Positions 1 through 9,356 are shown, numbered from the stretch's first letter. The stretch: 62,944 bases of DNA from an uncultured Ruminiclostridium sp. (GCA_944388385.1 CALXIO010000015.1:1-62944); one strand, 5' to 3'. Numbers and translations are program-made. Notes: generated by a model not told the origin, from the letters alone.

Positions 1-630
1 GTAAGAACCATAGCATCATCGCCTCTTACCTTTACCTTAAGTCCGGTAACATTTGCAGGCTTTGTTGCAAATGTGCCCTTTGTATAGTCACTTCTGTAGA
101 GTGTTTTGTCTATGTACTTATATGACCACATTCTGAACTGAGTCTTCGCACCGGGAGTAAGATTTGCTACTCTGTAAGCTACTGTGCTGTTGCTTGTTAT
201 CTTAGCTACTCTTACCCACTTGCCGCCCTTGTACTGCTCAAGCACATAGCCCTGTGCAGAAGGTACCTTATTCCAGGTAAGAACCATAGCATCATCGCCT
301 CTTACCTTTACCTTAAGTCCGGTAACATTTGCAGGCTTTGTTGCAAATGTGCCGTTTGTATAGTCACCTCTGTAAAGCTTACCGTTTACATAATTATACG
401 GCCAGATTCTGAACTGTGTCTTTACACCGGGTGTAAGTCCTGTTACTCTGTATGAAAGGGTGCTGTTATCAGCTATCTTAGTAACTCTTACCCACTTGCC
501 GTCCTTGTACTGTTCAATTACATAGCCTTCAGCGGTTGTGTTCATGTTCCATGACAGAATAAGAGCGTCATCGCCTGTGGTCTTTACCTTAAAGCCTGTA
601 ACCGCTGATAAAACAGGCGCAACCGTTACC
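1..630 (-). repeat. Tandem 276-base Fn3-coding repeats
   Basis: Bases 1-100 recur almost unchanged from 277 (same bases over the first 80 or so), and a more diverged copy is in register at 553. The period is 276 bases, or 92 codons, one Fn3 domain. The two left-most units are much closer to each other than to the older Fn3 units further right, which points to recent duplication or gene conversion. The array continues off the left edge. Confidence 0.85.
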
Positions 631-3482
631 TTTGCAGGCTCAGAATAAGTGGATATGCTGCTTGTTCCTGCTGAAATATATGAATTTATTCTGAACTGAT
701 ACTCGTTGCCGTTTTCAACAGATATATCGCAGGTAGTAATGTTATTGGGATAAACAGCTCCCTCAACATTTACCCATTCTCCGTTTACAAGCTGCTGTAC
801 TATATACTTAACATAAGAGCTTGTCGCCTGCTTCCAGTTAAGTGTTACAGTAGTATCCTTAAGTGTTGCTGTCACTGTGGTAGCCTCAGGATATGTGCCT
901 GTCTGTACCATAGCAGTATATGAGCTGTATTCCTTAGCGCCGCTGCTGAGAGAATAGCATCTCATTCTGTATGTGAGAGGAGTGCCGGCAGATATACCGG
1001 TAATATCCAGAGCATTGGTTGTGACAGAATCGTCTGTAAAGTCATAAACTACAGTCCAATCCCCTGTGGTGCCTATTCTCTGCTCTAACTCAAATCCTGC
1101 CACACCGTCGGGAACTGTCCAGGAGAGAGAAACGCTGCTCGAAGTGTTGTTTGCACACTTAAAGTCCTTTATGGTTTCAATAAGGGTTGTTACTGTTACT
1201 GTATCGGAAGGCTCACCATTGAAGTCCTGTTCTCCGTTATTGTAAACAGCAATTACTCTTAATTCATAATCTGTAAGGCTTAAAAGACCTGTCTTTGTAA
1301 GGGTTGCGGAGGTTGTTTCGGCAAATTCTGTCCAGGTGCCGTCTACCAGTCTTTCGACAATATAGCTTGTGGCATTGTCAACCTTATCCCATGAAAGAAT
1401 AATCATATCAGAGCCTACATTATCAACCTTGACATTTGTAACCTTATCTATTGTGGGATCGGCAGTCTTTGCTGTTATCTCGGTTTCCGGACCGTAGCTT
1501 GTTCCATTCGCATCATTTACATAAGGAACCACCGCATAAGTATAGGATATTGCCGGTGTAAGTCCGGTTACAACATAAGATGCTGTTGTGCCTGATGTAA
1601 TATTTCCTATCTCGGTCTTTTCTTCACCATTTATGCTGTAAACAGTATATCCGTCACAGTCTGCAGGAGTCCAGCTGAGGGTAATATCCCTTTCACCGGG
1701 CTTTGCGTTTACAGTACCCAAAGATGAAGGAATTGTTGCCGCATCAAGTATATCTGAATACTCGCCGTAGTAATTTGCGTCACCTTCTGTTGCATTGGCA
1801 TTTACAGCCTTAATTCTTATGCTGTAATGTGTGCCGGGAAGACAGTCTGTAATTGTATGGCTTAAAATACTGCCGCTGTCAATAACAGCTTCCTGTACCC
1901 ATTGTCCGTCCTTGTTTACTTCAATTACATAGCCTGCCGCATTTCCTGTCTTATCCCAGGAAATTTCAACAGAGCTATTTGTTTTGCTTTCTATGGTAAG
2001 ACCTGTAACCTTATCTAATGTTCCGTCGGAATCATTTGTATATGCCTTGATACAAAGATTTCCTGTGGCATTATATTCGGTCATATCACTCCAGCCTGCG
2101 CCGTCTATATAAAAATAGCTTTCCCCTGCATTTAAGCCGCCGCTTATATATAAGCCGTCGGCATTGACATAATCCAAGGATTCCATATAGGCCTGGACAT
2201 GGTTTCCGCCGGGGTTTGTCTGGGTTACCGATACAGCGTACTTTTCCCCTGCTGTAAGCTTTATTTCCTCAGGCAACGCAACGGAAATATAGCCGTTATA
2301 TTCAGGGGCTATCTTATAGCTATCCAGTACCTTTGTACCTGTGCCGGGGTCATTTCCCTCAATGCCGGTATATACACTTATGGTATAGTCTAAATCAGGC
2401 TGATCCTGATAGAAGGAAACAGCGGTAAGCACCTCATCACCCTCAGCGGTAAATACATTAGCGCTCTCCAGGGAGGAAAAACCCGTCAGTATCATTGATT
2501 TTCCCATAGCCACGCCGCCGTCATAGGTGTAGATGTTATCATAATAATCATCACTTCCGGGGATAGCATAATTGAAGGCCGCAATATTTGTGATGGATGT
2601 ATCATAGTATGAAAGCCATAAATATCCCTCGTCAACTCTGTTATTGGTAGTACCCCAGCTGTTCTTTATGAGCCAGCCGCCGTCACCGGAGGGAACATAT
2701 CCGTCCTGGGTTTTGAAATTTTCAGCAGGAATACTGTCATCCCAGCCCACAACCGTTACAGCATGGTCAGCCCTTGAAAGACTGGGACAATAACGATAAT
2801 ATCCGTTATCATAGGTATAACTGCTTGAATAATAGGAAAGTCCTGCCGCACCATGCTCATAAATAAGCTGTTTAAGCAAAGGAATATAGTCTGTTTTGCC
2901 GTTCTTTGGTGTATCGTCATCATCAATGGCATAAAAATCAGTAAGATGAGCTACCGAATTATCACGAACAGTCTTATATTCATCCTCTGTCCAGGTGTGG
3001 GAGGCTATTGTAGGCTCCCCTGATGTATTGTATGGAAAATCTGCATTTTCACCATACGCACCAAACCAGTTCATAAGTATACTGCCGGCACGATAGAGGT
3101 TATCACCTGCACTGAGATAGCTTGTACCTGTACGGTCATAGGTTTCGGTAAACAAACGGTCATGTCCGTACTCGGTGGGGAAATTGGTAAAATAAGCAGT
3201 AAGATTTTCCGATAAATCCAGCTTATCCTTAGTAAAATTGCTGTTTGTTGCACCGAATTCATTTATCATAGAGGCTTCACTTGCCGCTACTGTGGTAAAT
3301 GCCCAGCATATACCCCATTTACCCTGATTTTTAACAGAGGTAATATAGCCCTTATCTACTGAGCTATACTGTTCGGGTAAGGCTGAAGATGTAGATGCAG
3401 CAGAAACTGCCGGTACTACACCGATAGCAAGAGAAGAAGCCAAGGCCGATAAAACCACAGCCTTTAAAAATTTCTTCGCCAT
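1..3482 (-). CDS. Secreted papain-like (C1A) cysteine protease with fibronectin III tail, C-terminus beyond left edge
   Basis: The frame opens at an ATG with an AAAGGGGCG ribosome site and runs without a stop to the window edge, so 1160 residues are visible. Residues 1-29 are a signal peptide (MAKK start, hydrophobic core, AVSA-like cleavage site). The catalytic set is complete: oxyanion Gln53, Cys59 in GICWAF, His240 in DHAVTVVGW and Asn274 in IKNSWG. Trp replaces the usual disulfide Cys ahead of the nucleophile. A lectin-like beta domain follows, as in bacterial C1A proteases, and then at least eight Fn3 domains of about 85-95 residues. The last visible ones are nearly identical. Probably an extracellular, surface-acting peptidase with the Fn3 array as spacer or binding stalk. 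The protease assignment is secure; the anchor at the C-terminus is not visible. Confidence 0.9.
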   Translation of the reverse strand, partial: MAKKFLKAVVLSALASSLAIGVVPAVSAASTSSALPEQYSSVDKGYITSVKNQGKWGICWAFTTVAASEASMINEFGATNSNFTKDKLDLSENLTAYFTNFPTEYGHDRLFTETYDRTGTSYLSAGDNLYRAGSILMNWFGAYGENADFPYNTSGEPTIASHTWTEDEYKTVRDNSVAHLTDFYAIDDDDTPKNGKTDYIPLLKQLIYEHGAAGLSYYSSSYTYDNGYYRYCPSLSRADHAVTVVGWDDSIPAENFKTQDGYVPSGDGGWLIKNSWGTTNNRVDEGYLWLSYYDTSITNIAAFNYAIPGSDDYYDNIYTYDGGVAMGKSMILTGFSSLESANVFTAEGDEVLTAVSFYQDQPDLDYTISVYTGIEGNDPGTGTKVLDSYKIAPEYNGYISVALPEEIKLTAGEKYAVSVTQTNPGGNHVQAYMESLDYVNADGLYISGGLNAGESYFYIDGAGWSDMTEYNATGNLCIKAYTNDSDGTLDKVTGLTIESKTNSSVEISWDKTGNAAGYVIEVNKDGQWVQEAVIDSGSILSHTITDCLPGTHYSIRIKAVNANATEGDANYYGEYSDILDAATIPSSLGTVNAKPGERDITLSWTPADCDGYTVYSINGEEKTEIGNITSGTTASYVVTGLTPAISYTYAVVPYVNDANGTSYGPETEITAKTADPTIDKVTNVKVDNVGSDMIILSWDKVDNATSYIVERLVDGTWTEFAETTSATLTKTGLLSLTDYELRVIAVYNNGEQDFNGEPSDTVTVTTLIETIKDFKCANNTSSSVSLSWTVPDGVAGFELEQRIGTTGDWTVVYDFTDDSVTTNALDITGISAGTPLTYRMRCYSLSSGAKEYSSYTAMVQTGTYPEATTVTATLKDTTVTLNWKQATSSYVKYIVQQLVNGEWVNVEGAVYPNNITTCDISVENGNEYQFRINSYISAGTSSISTYSEPAKVTVAPVLSAVTGFKVKTTGDDALILSWNMNTTAEGYVIEQYKDGKWVRVTKIADNSTLSYRVTGLTPGVKTQFRIWPYNYVNGKLYRGDYTNGTFATKPANVTGLKVKVRGDDAMVLTWNKVPSAQGYVLEQYKGGKWVRVAKITSNSTVAYRVANLTPGAKTQFRMWSYKYIDKTLYRSDYTKGTFATKPANVTGLKVKVRGDDAMVL

Positions 3483-3506
3483 AAAATCACGCCCCTTTAC
3501 ATTATT

Positions 3507-3535
3507 ATTTTATCATACAAACTCAATAAAGTCAA
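3507..3535 (-). promoter_or_regulatory. Promoter of the C1A protease
   Basis: On the minus strand TTGACT (3530-3535) and TAAAAT (3507-3512) are 17 bases apart, 25 bases upstream of the protease ATG. Confidence 0.6.
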
Positions 3536-3637
3536 TAAAAAAATATAAAAAAACCATATATAAGAAAGGTTAAAGTTCTGTAAATCCATTCAAAATGACA
3601 TATTTTCGGTTATTCCTTTTATATATGGGGGATATGT

Positions 3638-3663
3638 AAAAAGCCTCCCGAGGGAGGCTTTTT
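3638..3663 (-). terminator. Terminator of cysE-cysS
   Basis: The hairpin AAGCCTCCC/GGGAGGCTT is flanked by A and T runs and lies two bases after the cysS stop codon. Confidence 0.85.
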
Positions 3664-3664
3664 G

Positions 3665-5083
3665 TTACTTCTTCTTAATAATAGTACCCTGTCTTGTTTC
3701 CTCAACAGTATATCCAAGGGCGATTATTTCATCCCTCAGCTTATCCGCAAGGGCAAAATCCTTTGCCTTTCTTGCTTCTGCTCTCTTACTAACAAGAGCC
3801 TTTATTTCCTCAGGTAAATCTTCCCCTGTATCAGCCTTTGCCATTTGCTTTTTTGCCCTGTCAATAAGAGAAAGGGATAATACCTTATCAAAATCCTCAA
3901 TAAGGGCAAGCTTTGTGGCAGGGGGGGTATCCGCCTTTAAAACATCATAAAGGGCGGTTATTGCAAGGGAGGTATTTATATCATTATCCATAGCGGAGGT
4001 GAAATTAGCCTTCAGGCTGTCAAAATCCGCCTTTACTATTTCGCCCTTGTTATTATCCGCCATAAGTGAGCCTATCTTAGCTGTCAGCTTATTGAAGGCT
4101 ACTGCCGCATTGTCAAGGTTTTCGTATGAGAATACAAGGGATTTTCTGTAGTGGGATTGTAAGCAGAAAAATCTGTACACAACCGGGTCATAGCCCTTTT
4201 CCTCAAGAAGTGATACGGTTAAAAATTCACCGCTGGATTTACTCATCTTGCCGCTGTTTGTATTAAGGTGGTGTACATGGAACCAGTAATTACACCACTT
4301 ATGACCCACATAAGCCTCACTCTGGGCTATTTCGTTTGTGTGGTGGGGAAAAGCATTATCAATACCGCCACAATGAATATCAAGATATTCACCGAGATAC
4401 TTCATACTGATACAGCTGCATTCAATATGCCAGCCGGGATAACCTATACCCCAGGGGCTGTCCCACTTTAATTCCTGGTCGTCAAACTTGGACTTGGTAA
4501 ACCACAAAACAAAATCCGCCTTGTTGCGCTTGTTACTGTCCTCTTCAACGCCCTCTCTTACGCCTACCGCAAGGTCCTCCTCCTTAAAGTCATTGAATAC
4601 ATAATACTTTTCCAGCTTAGAGGTATCAAAGTAGATATTTCCCCCTGATTCATAGGCATAGCCTGTTTCTATAAGCTTTGTAATTACCTTTATAAATTCA
4701 TCTATACACTGAGTAGCAGGCATTGTAACATCCGGCTTTTTTATATTCAGCTTGTCACAGTCAGCAAAAAAGGCATCGGTATAGAACTTTGCTATTTCCA
4801 TTACCGTCTTATGCTCACGCTTAGCGCCTTTAAGCATCTTGTCATCCCCGGTATCACCGTCACTTGTAAGGTGTCCCACATCGGTGATATTCATTACACG
4901 CTTTACCTTAAGTCCGGTATAGCGCATATATTTTTCCAGTACATCCTCCATAATATAGCTGCGGAGGTTACCTATATGGGCATAGTGATATACAGTAGGG
5001 CCGCAGGTGTACATTTTTACCTTGCCCTCTTCACGGGGAATAAAATCTTCCTTTTTTCTTGTGAGAGAATTATATAACTGCAT
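3665..5083 (-). CDS. cysS: Cysteinyl-tRNA synthetase
   Basis: Charges tRNA-Cys with cysteine in the cytoplasm. The 472 residues match the family length. The class I signature appears as YHYAHIGN near residue 35 (HIGH) and KMSKSSG near residue 268 (KMSKS); zinc-site residues are in the TCGPTVY segment and in IECSC and HTNEIAQ. The ATG is preceded by AGGAG seven bases upstream. It follows cysE by 11 bases and ends at a strong terminator, so the two form one transcript under the upstream T-box. This couples cysteine synthesis and charging. Confidence 0.97.
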   Translation of the reverse strand: MQLYNSLTRKKEDFIPREEGKVKMYTCGPTVYHYAHIGNLRSYIMEDVLEKYMRYTGLKVKRVMNITDVGHLTSDGDTGDDKMLKGAKREHKTVMEIAKFYTDAFFADCDKLNIKKPDVTMPATQCIDEFIKVITKLIETGYAYESGGNIYFDTSKLEKYYVFNDFKEEDLAVGVREGVEEDSNKRNKADFVLWFTKSKFDDQELKWDSPWGIGYPGWHIECSCISMKYLGEYLDIHCGGIDNAFPHHTNEIAQSEAYVGHKWCNYWFHVHHLNTNSGKMSKSSGEFLTVSLLEEKGYDPVVYRFFCLQSHYRKSLVFSYENLDNAAVAFNKLTAKIGSLMADNNKGEIVKADFDSLKANFTSAMDNDINTSLAITALYDVLKADTPPATKLALIEDFDKVLSLSLIDRAKKQMAKADTGEDLPEEIKALVSKRAEARKAKDFALADKLRDEIIALGYTVEETRQGTIIKKK

Positions 5084-5094
5084 GGTTTTTCTCC

Positions 5095-5769
5095 TTATTT
5101 ATTATTTTTCTTTATTTCATCATCAAGCTTTGAATAAAGCAGATCTATCTCATTCTGAAGATGCTCAATCTTACCCAGCATACTGCACATAGCCTGGGAT
5201 ACAGGGTCGGGAATGTGGATCTGGTCAAGGTCGCTGTTGTTGTTTACCTTCTGACCGTCCTTTCTTACTATCCTTGCAGGAACGCCCACCGCTGTACAGT
5301 TGGGAGGTACCTCATTAAGCACCACCGCATTGGCGGCAATCTTAGCATTATCCCCCACCTTAAAGGGACCTAATACCCTGGCGCCCGATCCCACCATAAC
5401 ATTATTGCCAAGTGTGGGGTGACGCTTGCCGGTGTCCTTACCTGTACCGCCGAGGGTAACATTCTGATATATAGTACAGTTATCCCCTATTTCGGCGGTT
5501 TCGCCGATAACAACACCGCTTCCGTGGTCTATAAACAGACCCTTGCCTATGGTAGCACCGGGGTGTATCTCAATACCGGTTTTTCTAAGGGCTCTCTGGG
5601 AAATCCAGCGGGCTATGAAATAATGCTTCTTTAAATAGAATTTATGGGCTCTGCGGTAGGCTCTTACCGCCTTGAAGCTGGGATAAAGAAAAATTACCTC
5701 AAGGTCGCTTTTTACCGCCGGGTCACGTTCTCTTACCGAGCGTATCTCTTCCTTTAGTTTATCAAACAT
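5095..5769 (-). CDS. cysE: Serine O-acetyltransferase
   Basis: Makes O-acetylserine from serine and acetyl-CoA, the first step of cysteine synthesis. The 224-residue protein has the left-handed beta-helix hexapeptide repeats (HPGATIGKGLFIDHG, TIGNNVMVG-like turns) and the catalytic His of the IDHGSGVVIGE segment. I chose the ATG at 5769 because AAGGGAG lies directly upstream; an in-frame ATG at 5811 lies inside the T-box terminator stem region and would add a non-homologous arginine-rich stretch. First gene of the cysE-cysS operon. Confidence 0.95.
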   Translation of the reverse strand: MFDKLKEEIRSVRERDPAVKSDLEVIFLYPSFKAVRAYRRAHKFYLKKHYFIARWISQRALRKTGIEIHPGATIGKGLFIDHGSGVVIGETAEIGDNCTIYQNVTLGGTGKDTGKRHPTLGNNVMVGSGARVLGPFKVGDNAKIAANAVVLNEVPPNCTAVGVPARIVRKDGQKVNNNSDLDQIHIPDPVSQAMCSMLGKIEHLQNEIDLLYSKLDDEIKKNNK

Positions 5770-5785
5770 ACTCTCCCTTCCTTTT

Positions 5786-6037
5786 CCAAAAAATAAAAAT
5801 CGCCTTCGCAAATAGCGAAGGCGACTGTATCACGGTTCCACTTCGATTCGGGTAAAAATACCCCTCATTATCCTTTAACGCAGGAATACGGACAGGGATA
5901 CTAAATTCCCCCTGTCGGCCGGTTTTCACCATGAAATCGCACTTCACCGCCATATCCATACCGCCCTTTCACCTGCCGGCGGCTCTCTGTAATGTGTTCT
6001 GTCAGCTACTCTTATTTCATATAGCCTTTTTATTATA
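5786..6037 (-). promoter_or_regulatory. Cysteine T-box riboswitch leader of cysE-cysS
   Basis: The leader holds the T-box core GTGGAACCGTG (about 5829-5841, minus strand). A hairpin CGCCTTCGC/GCGAAGGCG (5801-5823) followed by a T run is the terminator. Further upstream, ATGAAAT pairs with ATTTCAT to close Stem I. Directly above the 3' arm lies TGC (5941-5939), a Cys codon followed by a purine, where the specifier is expected; AGTA is on the opposite side. Uncharged tRNA-Cys should therefore pair with the leader and prevent termination. Confidence 0.92.
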
Positions 6038-6043
6038 TTATGT

Positions 6044-6072
6044 ATTTTATCATAATTGTGAGCTTATGTCAA
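6044..6072 (-). promoter_or_regulatory. Promoter of the T-box cysE-cysS operon
   Basis: TTGACA (6067-6072) and TAAAAT (6044-6049) are 17 bases apart on the minus strand. Predicted transcription starts just at the 5' end of the T-box leader. It overlaps the last codons of mscS. Confidence 0.85.
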
Positions 6073-6076
6073 GGCC

Positions 6077-6943
6077 TTACTTGTTGCGTACAACAACCTG
6101 GCTGTAGGGAATTTCGATACCCTTTTCATCAAATGCCATCTTAGCCTGCTCATTGATGTCAAAGTAAACATCCCAGTAATCATCAGTCTTAACCCATGCT
6201 CTGAAGGTTATCTGAAGGGCATTTTCACCGTGGTTTAATACACGGATAACAACAGGGGGATTTTTAAGGATCTTTTCATGTGCATCTGCAATATCACGAA
6301 GCACCTTAAATGCCTCGTTGAAGTCATTTTCATAGCTGATATTGAAGGTGAGATCCACTCTTCTTTCTGTGCTTGTGCTGAAGTTTACTATCTTATTTGC
6401 TGCTAACTGGCCGTTGGGAATAAATACTGTCTTGTTATCAACAGTCTTAAGCTGGGTGTACCAGATATTGATAACCTCAACTGTTCCCTCTTCGCCCTCA
6501 GCAAGTACATAGTCGCCTATTTTAATGGGCTTGTTAAGCATGATTGTAAAGCCGCCTGCCACATTTGAAAGGCTGTTCTGGAGTGCAAGACCGATAGCTA
6601 CACCGGCTGTACCTACAACAGCTATAATGGAGCTCATGGGAACACCCAGAACCGCAAGAACTATTGTAGCTAACACAACATAAATTACTATCTTTACAAC
6701 TGAATAGGAAAAGTTTGCTACTGTCTTATCAACTGTGGGTCTGTCCATACCCTTCTTCATCATCTTAAGTACCAGCTTTGAGATGATAAGACCTACAAGT
6801 AAAATAATAAGTGCCGCTAAAATTGTGGGTAAAAAGCCCAATAATCCATTGATTATATTATTGAAGAATGCCTCTGCATTATGCAGGTTTTCCTCTAATG
6901 GCTGATTTGCTGACTCGGTCAGCAAAGAAATGAGCTTGTTCAT
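6077..6943 (-). CDS. MscS-family mechanosensitive ion channel
   Basis: Small-conductance channel opened by membrane tension that releases solutes on osmotic downshock. The 288 residues give three membrane helices (about 30-60, 65-95, 100-125), the last with the Gly/Ala-rich pore pattern (GVAIGLALQNSLSNVAGG), then the beta domain (KIGDYVLAEGEEGTVE) and the C-terminal alpha/beta domain. It starts 18 bases after cdaR, with GAGAGG upstream, so it is probably cotranscribed with cdaA-cdaR. This places an osmotic safety valve in the c-di-AMP operon where glmM often lies. Confidence 0.93.
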   Translation of the reverse strand: MNKLISLLTESANQPLEENLHNAEAFFNNIINGLLGFLPTILAALIILLVGLIISKLVLKMMKKGMDRPTVDKTVANFSYSVVKIVIYVVLATIVLAVLGVPMSSIIAVVGTAGVAIGLALQNSLSNVAGGFTIMLNKPIKIGDYVLAEGEEGTVEVINIWYTQLKTVDNKTVFIPNGQLAANKIVNFSTSTERRVDLTFNISYENDFNEAFKVLRDIADAHEKILKNPPVVIRVLNHGENALQITFRAWVKTDDYWDVYFDINEQAKMAFDEKGIEIPYSQVVVRNK

Positions 6944-6961
6944 TTCTTGATACCTCTCTTT

Positions 6962-8272
6962 TTAACTTTCGGGACTTTCGGTTTCCTCCGGCTTTTCATT
7001 AACCTCCACAGAAACCTTATATTCTCCTGTTACCCAAGCCTTTACTCTTGCTCCGCGCAGAGTAAATTCCGGGGTTATATCACGCACACCCGGGGTAAGT
7101 GTAGTACCCATAAAATCAAGTGTAGCATAAATATCATTTGATGTGAGGGCGGCAATATCCACCTCAGGACCTGTTACCGTAACACTCAGCTCATTTGTAA
7201 GTATATCTACATCAAAATCAGTCGGTGCATTTACTATCCTTATATTTTCCTTCTGTACCGCAAAGTTAAGGAAGGTGTAATCATCCGAATCAAAGCTAAT
7301 CATGGCAGTAGCATTTCCGCTTATGTTGGTGTAGCCCTCCGGCAGATTTATGGGAAGGCTCAGCCTTTGCAGATACTTTGTGGTAAGCTGACTTAAATCT
7401 ATTGTACCCACCTCAAAATTATCCTGCGCCTCAATGGAGGAATCCGGTGAGGATATGGTAAGGTTTTCGGGGTAAATAGTATATTTAAGGGATTCGAGAT
7501 TAAAGTTATCCGGTACATTGGTAAAGTTTATCGTAAGAGGCAGGGTCTTTATATATACCGTGGTTATGCTTACATTAAAGCTGTTTACACTTGCGGTAAT
7601 GCCTGTGCCGTCTATTACCTCACCGTTAAGACCGATATACACTATCTCACCCTTTGTACTCATGGAATTTGCTATCTCTCCTGCAAGTACAGAGCGAATT
7701 TCCACCTTTGCTATTCTGTCAAGCATGGCAGAATCCCCCGTAAGGGTAATAGTACCGGGATCGGGAATTACTGACTCTATCTTCATGTTCTCAGCAGGTA
7801 TTGCATCATCCGCAGTAGCTGTAAGTGTGCCCTCATCCACGCTGAAGGTCTTGGAAATGATCTTTTCCACCGTAATCTTAGCGGTAAGCTCGCTGTCATC
7901 AATTTCGCAGTTTACATAATTGCCCACCGGGGTAACCTGTACACCCACCACATATTCACCCGCATCTGTAACGGAGGATAAATCAAGGGTGGCGGTGAAA
8001 TCCTCAGAGGTAAGGTTTCCTATGTCATAGCGCTTGCCGGTTATCCTTACAGAAACAGTTTCATTGAATTCCTCAGTAAGGCTTAAATGATTTTCCGTCA
8101 TATATTCTGTGGGGGTAACCGTTACCTCAATGCCGTCCACATGGCTTACAATATCCGGGAACACCTGCATTGAAATAGCAAACCATACTATTATGGCAAG
8201 AAGCAAAGCGAATATAATGTGCCTTAATTCCTTTACAAAGTTATGGAAAAATCTCAAAAGGAAGTCCTTCAT
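6962..8272 (-). CDS. cdaR: YbbR-domain protein, regulator of diadenylate cyclase (CdaR)
   Basis: The 436-residue protein has one N-terminal membrane helix (about 17-36) and several extracellular YbbR beta repeats of about 80 residues, such as the VSVRITGKRYDIG and LSVTVTGPEVDI segments. CdaR proteins of this family bind and modulate the membrane cyclase CdaA. The start codon overlaps the cdaA stop as TGATG, so translation is coupled. The C-terminus is an acidic EKPEETESPES tail. Confidence 0.9.
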   Translation of the reverse strand: MKDFLLRFFHNFVKELRHIIFALLLAIIVWFAISMQVFPDIVSHVDGIEVTVTPTEYMTENHLSLTEEFNETVSVRITGKRYDIGNLTSEDFTATLDLSSVTDAGEYVVGVQVTPVGNYVNCEIDDSELTAKITVEKIISKTFSVDEGTLTATADDAIPAENMKIESVIPDPGTITLTGDSAMLDRIAKVEIRSVLAGEIANSMSTKGEIVYIGLNGEVIDGTGITASVNSFNVSITTVYIKTLPLTINFTNVPDNFNLESLKYTIYPENLTISSPDSSIEAQDNFEVGTIDLSQLTTKYLQRLSLPINLPEGYTNISGNATAMISFDSDDYTFLNFAVQKENIRIVNAPTDFDVDILTNELSVTVTGPEVDIAALTSNDIYATLDFMGTTLTPGVRDITPEFTLRGARVKAWVTGEYKVSVEVNEKPEETESPES

Positions 8273-9168
8273 CAGTTATTCGCCTCCTTTTCAGAATTGC
8301 CCTTGGAGGCCTTTTTCTTCTTTTTTCTTTCCTTGCCCTTTTCCTTTTTGATTTCGGGCTTTTCGGGAATCATCCGTTCGGTAAGCAATTTACGAAGGGA
8401 GTCCTTTGTGAAAAATCTTGTAAGGCTGCCGTTTTCCGCAACGGAAATAGTACCTGTTTCCTCAGATACTACAACTACCACCGCATCTGAAACCTCGCTC
8501 ATACCGATAGCCGCCCTGTGACGGGAGCCTAAGGACTTTGCTATAAGCTCCTCCTTCTGGGGCTTGGGTAAAAAGCAGCCTGCCGCATATATTCTGCCGT
8601 CACGGATAATAACCGCACCGTCATGAAGGGGGGTATTTGGGAAAAAGATATTTCCGAATATCTCTTTACTGGGTACTGCATTGAGAATAGTACCTGTATC
8701 TATCTGTTCGCCAAGCTTAGTTTCCTTTTCAAATACGATAAGTGCGCCGGTGGCGGAGATTGAAAGCTGTTCACAGGCGGAACATACCGCCTCTATACAG
8801 TTTGTTATTTCGCTTTCGCTTTTATTTTCAAAGCCTCTTGTAATGCCGGACACATTTGTACGGCCAACCTTTTCAAGTATACGTCTTAACTCCGGCTGGA
8901 ATACGATAAGGATAGCCACAATTCCCACATTAAGGAAGGTTTCCAGAATGACGCGCATAGCCTTCAGCTGGAACTGGTTTGCGGCGAAAAATAATATAGC
9001 AATAAGGATAATACCCTTGATAAGCTGTTCTGCACGGGTTTCCTTAATAATTTTCATTCCCTTGTATATAAGCCACGCCAGAATGAGTATATCTATGTAG
9101 TCAACAATTCCCATTGTCATGAAAACGCTGACGATATTTTCAAAAATATCTCTCAGATATTCAAGCAA
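8272..9168 (-). CDS. cdaA: Diadenylate cyclase CdaA (c-di-AMP synthase)
   Basis: Condenses two ATP into c-di-AMP at the membrane. Three N-terminal helices lie at about 20-38, 50-66 and 78-92. The DAC domain carries DGA at 183-185 and RHR at 216-218, the two catalytic signatures. The start is TTG, with GAGGG six bases upstream and no better ATG. A lysine-rich cytoplasmic tail (about 265-298) extends past the domain. First gene of cdaA-cdaR-mscS; the phosphodiesterase gdpP is also in this window. Confidence 0.95.
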   Translation of the reverse strand: MLEYLRDIFENIVSVFMTMGIVDYIDILILAWLIYKGMKIIKETRAEQLIKGIILIAILFFAANQFQLKAMRVILETFLNVGIVAILIVFQPELRRILEKVGRTNVSGITRGFENKSESEITNCIEAVCSACEQLSISATGALIVFEKETKLGEQIDTGTILNAVPSKEIFGNIFFPNTPLHDGAVIIRDGRIYAAGCFLPKPQKEELIAKSLGSRHRAAIGMSEVSDAVVVVVSEETGTISVAENGSLTRFFTKDSLRKLLTERMIPEKPEIKKEKGKERKKKKKASKGNSEKEANN

Positions 9169-9207
9169 TTTAAACCCTCATTTCCTTTTGTGCTTCATTT
9201 ATATTCT

Positions 9208-9236
9208 ATTTTAGCATTATTCTATTATAATTGCAA
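9208..9236 (-). promoter_or_regulatory. Promoter of cdaA-cdaR-mscS
   Basis: TTGCAA (9231-9236) and TAAAAT (9208-9213) are 17 bases apart on the minus strand, with a TGC extended -10. The start codon follows about 40 bases downstream. Confidence 0.6.
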
Positions 9237-9327
9237 TATCAATAAAAAAATTTTTAATAAAATTTCATCATTTTTAAGAAAAAATGCCTTTCAGCATATT
9301 TTTTTGAAAAAAATTTGCCATTACCTA

Positions 9328-9356
9328 TTGATATTGTCGGAAAAAAGGTTTATAAT
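9328..9356 (+). promoter_or_regulatory. Promoter of nifS-nifU
   Basis: TTGATA and TATAAT are 17 bases apart. The sequence just after the -10 (9363-9381, GCGGACTAAATCGGTATAC) has ACTAAAT and GGTATA elements resembling half sites bound by Rrf2/IscR-type repressors. That part is only a suggestion. Confidence 0.65.

Noticed and set aside
1..630. Regular direct repeats at the left edge, possible CRISPR or satellite
   Set aside because: The period is 276 bases, in frame, and each unit codes an Fn3 domain.
2199..2393. Open frame on the + strand
   Set aside because: Lies opposite the C1A protease; no ribosome site and no recognisable protein.
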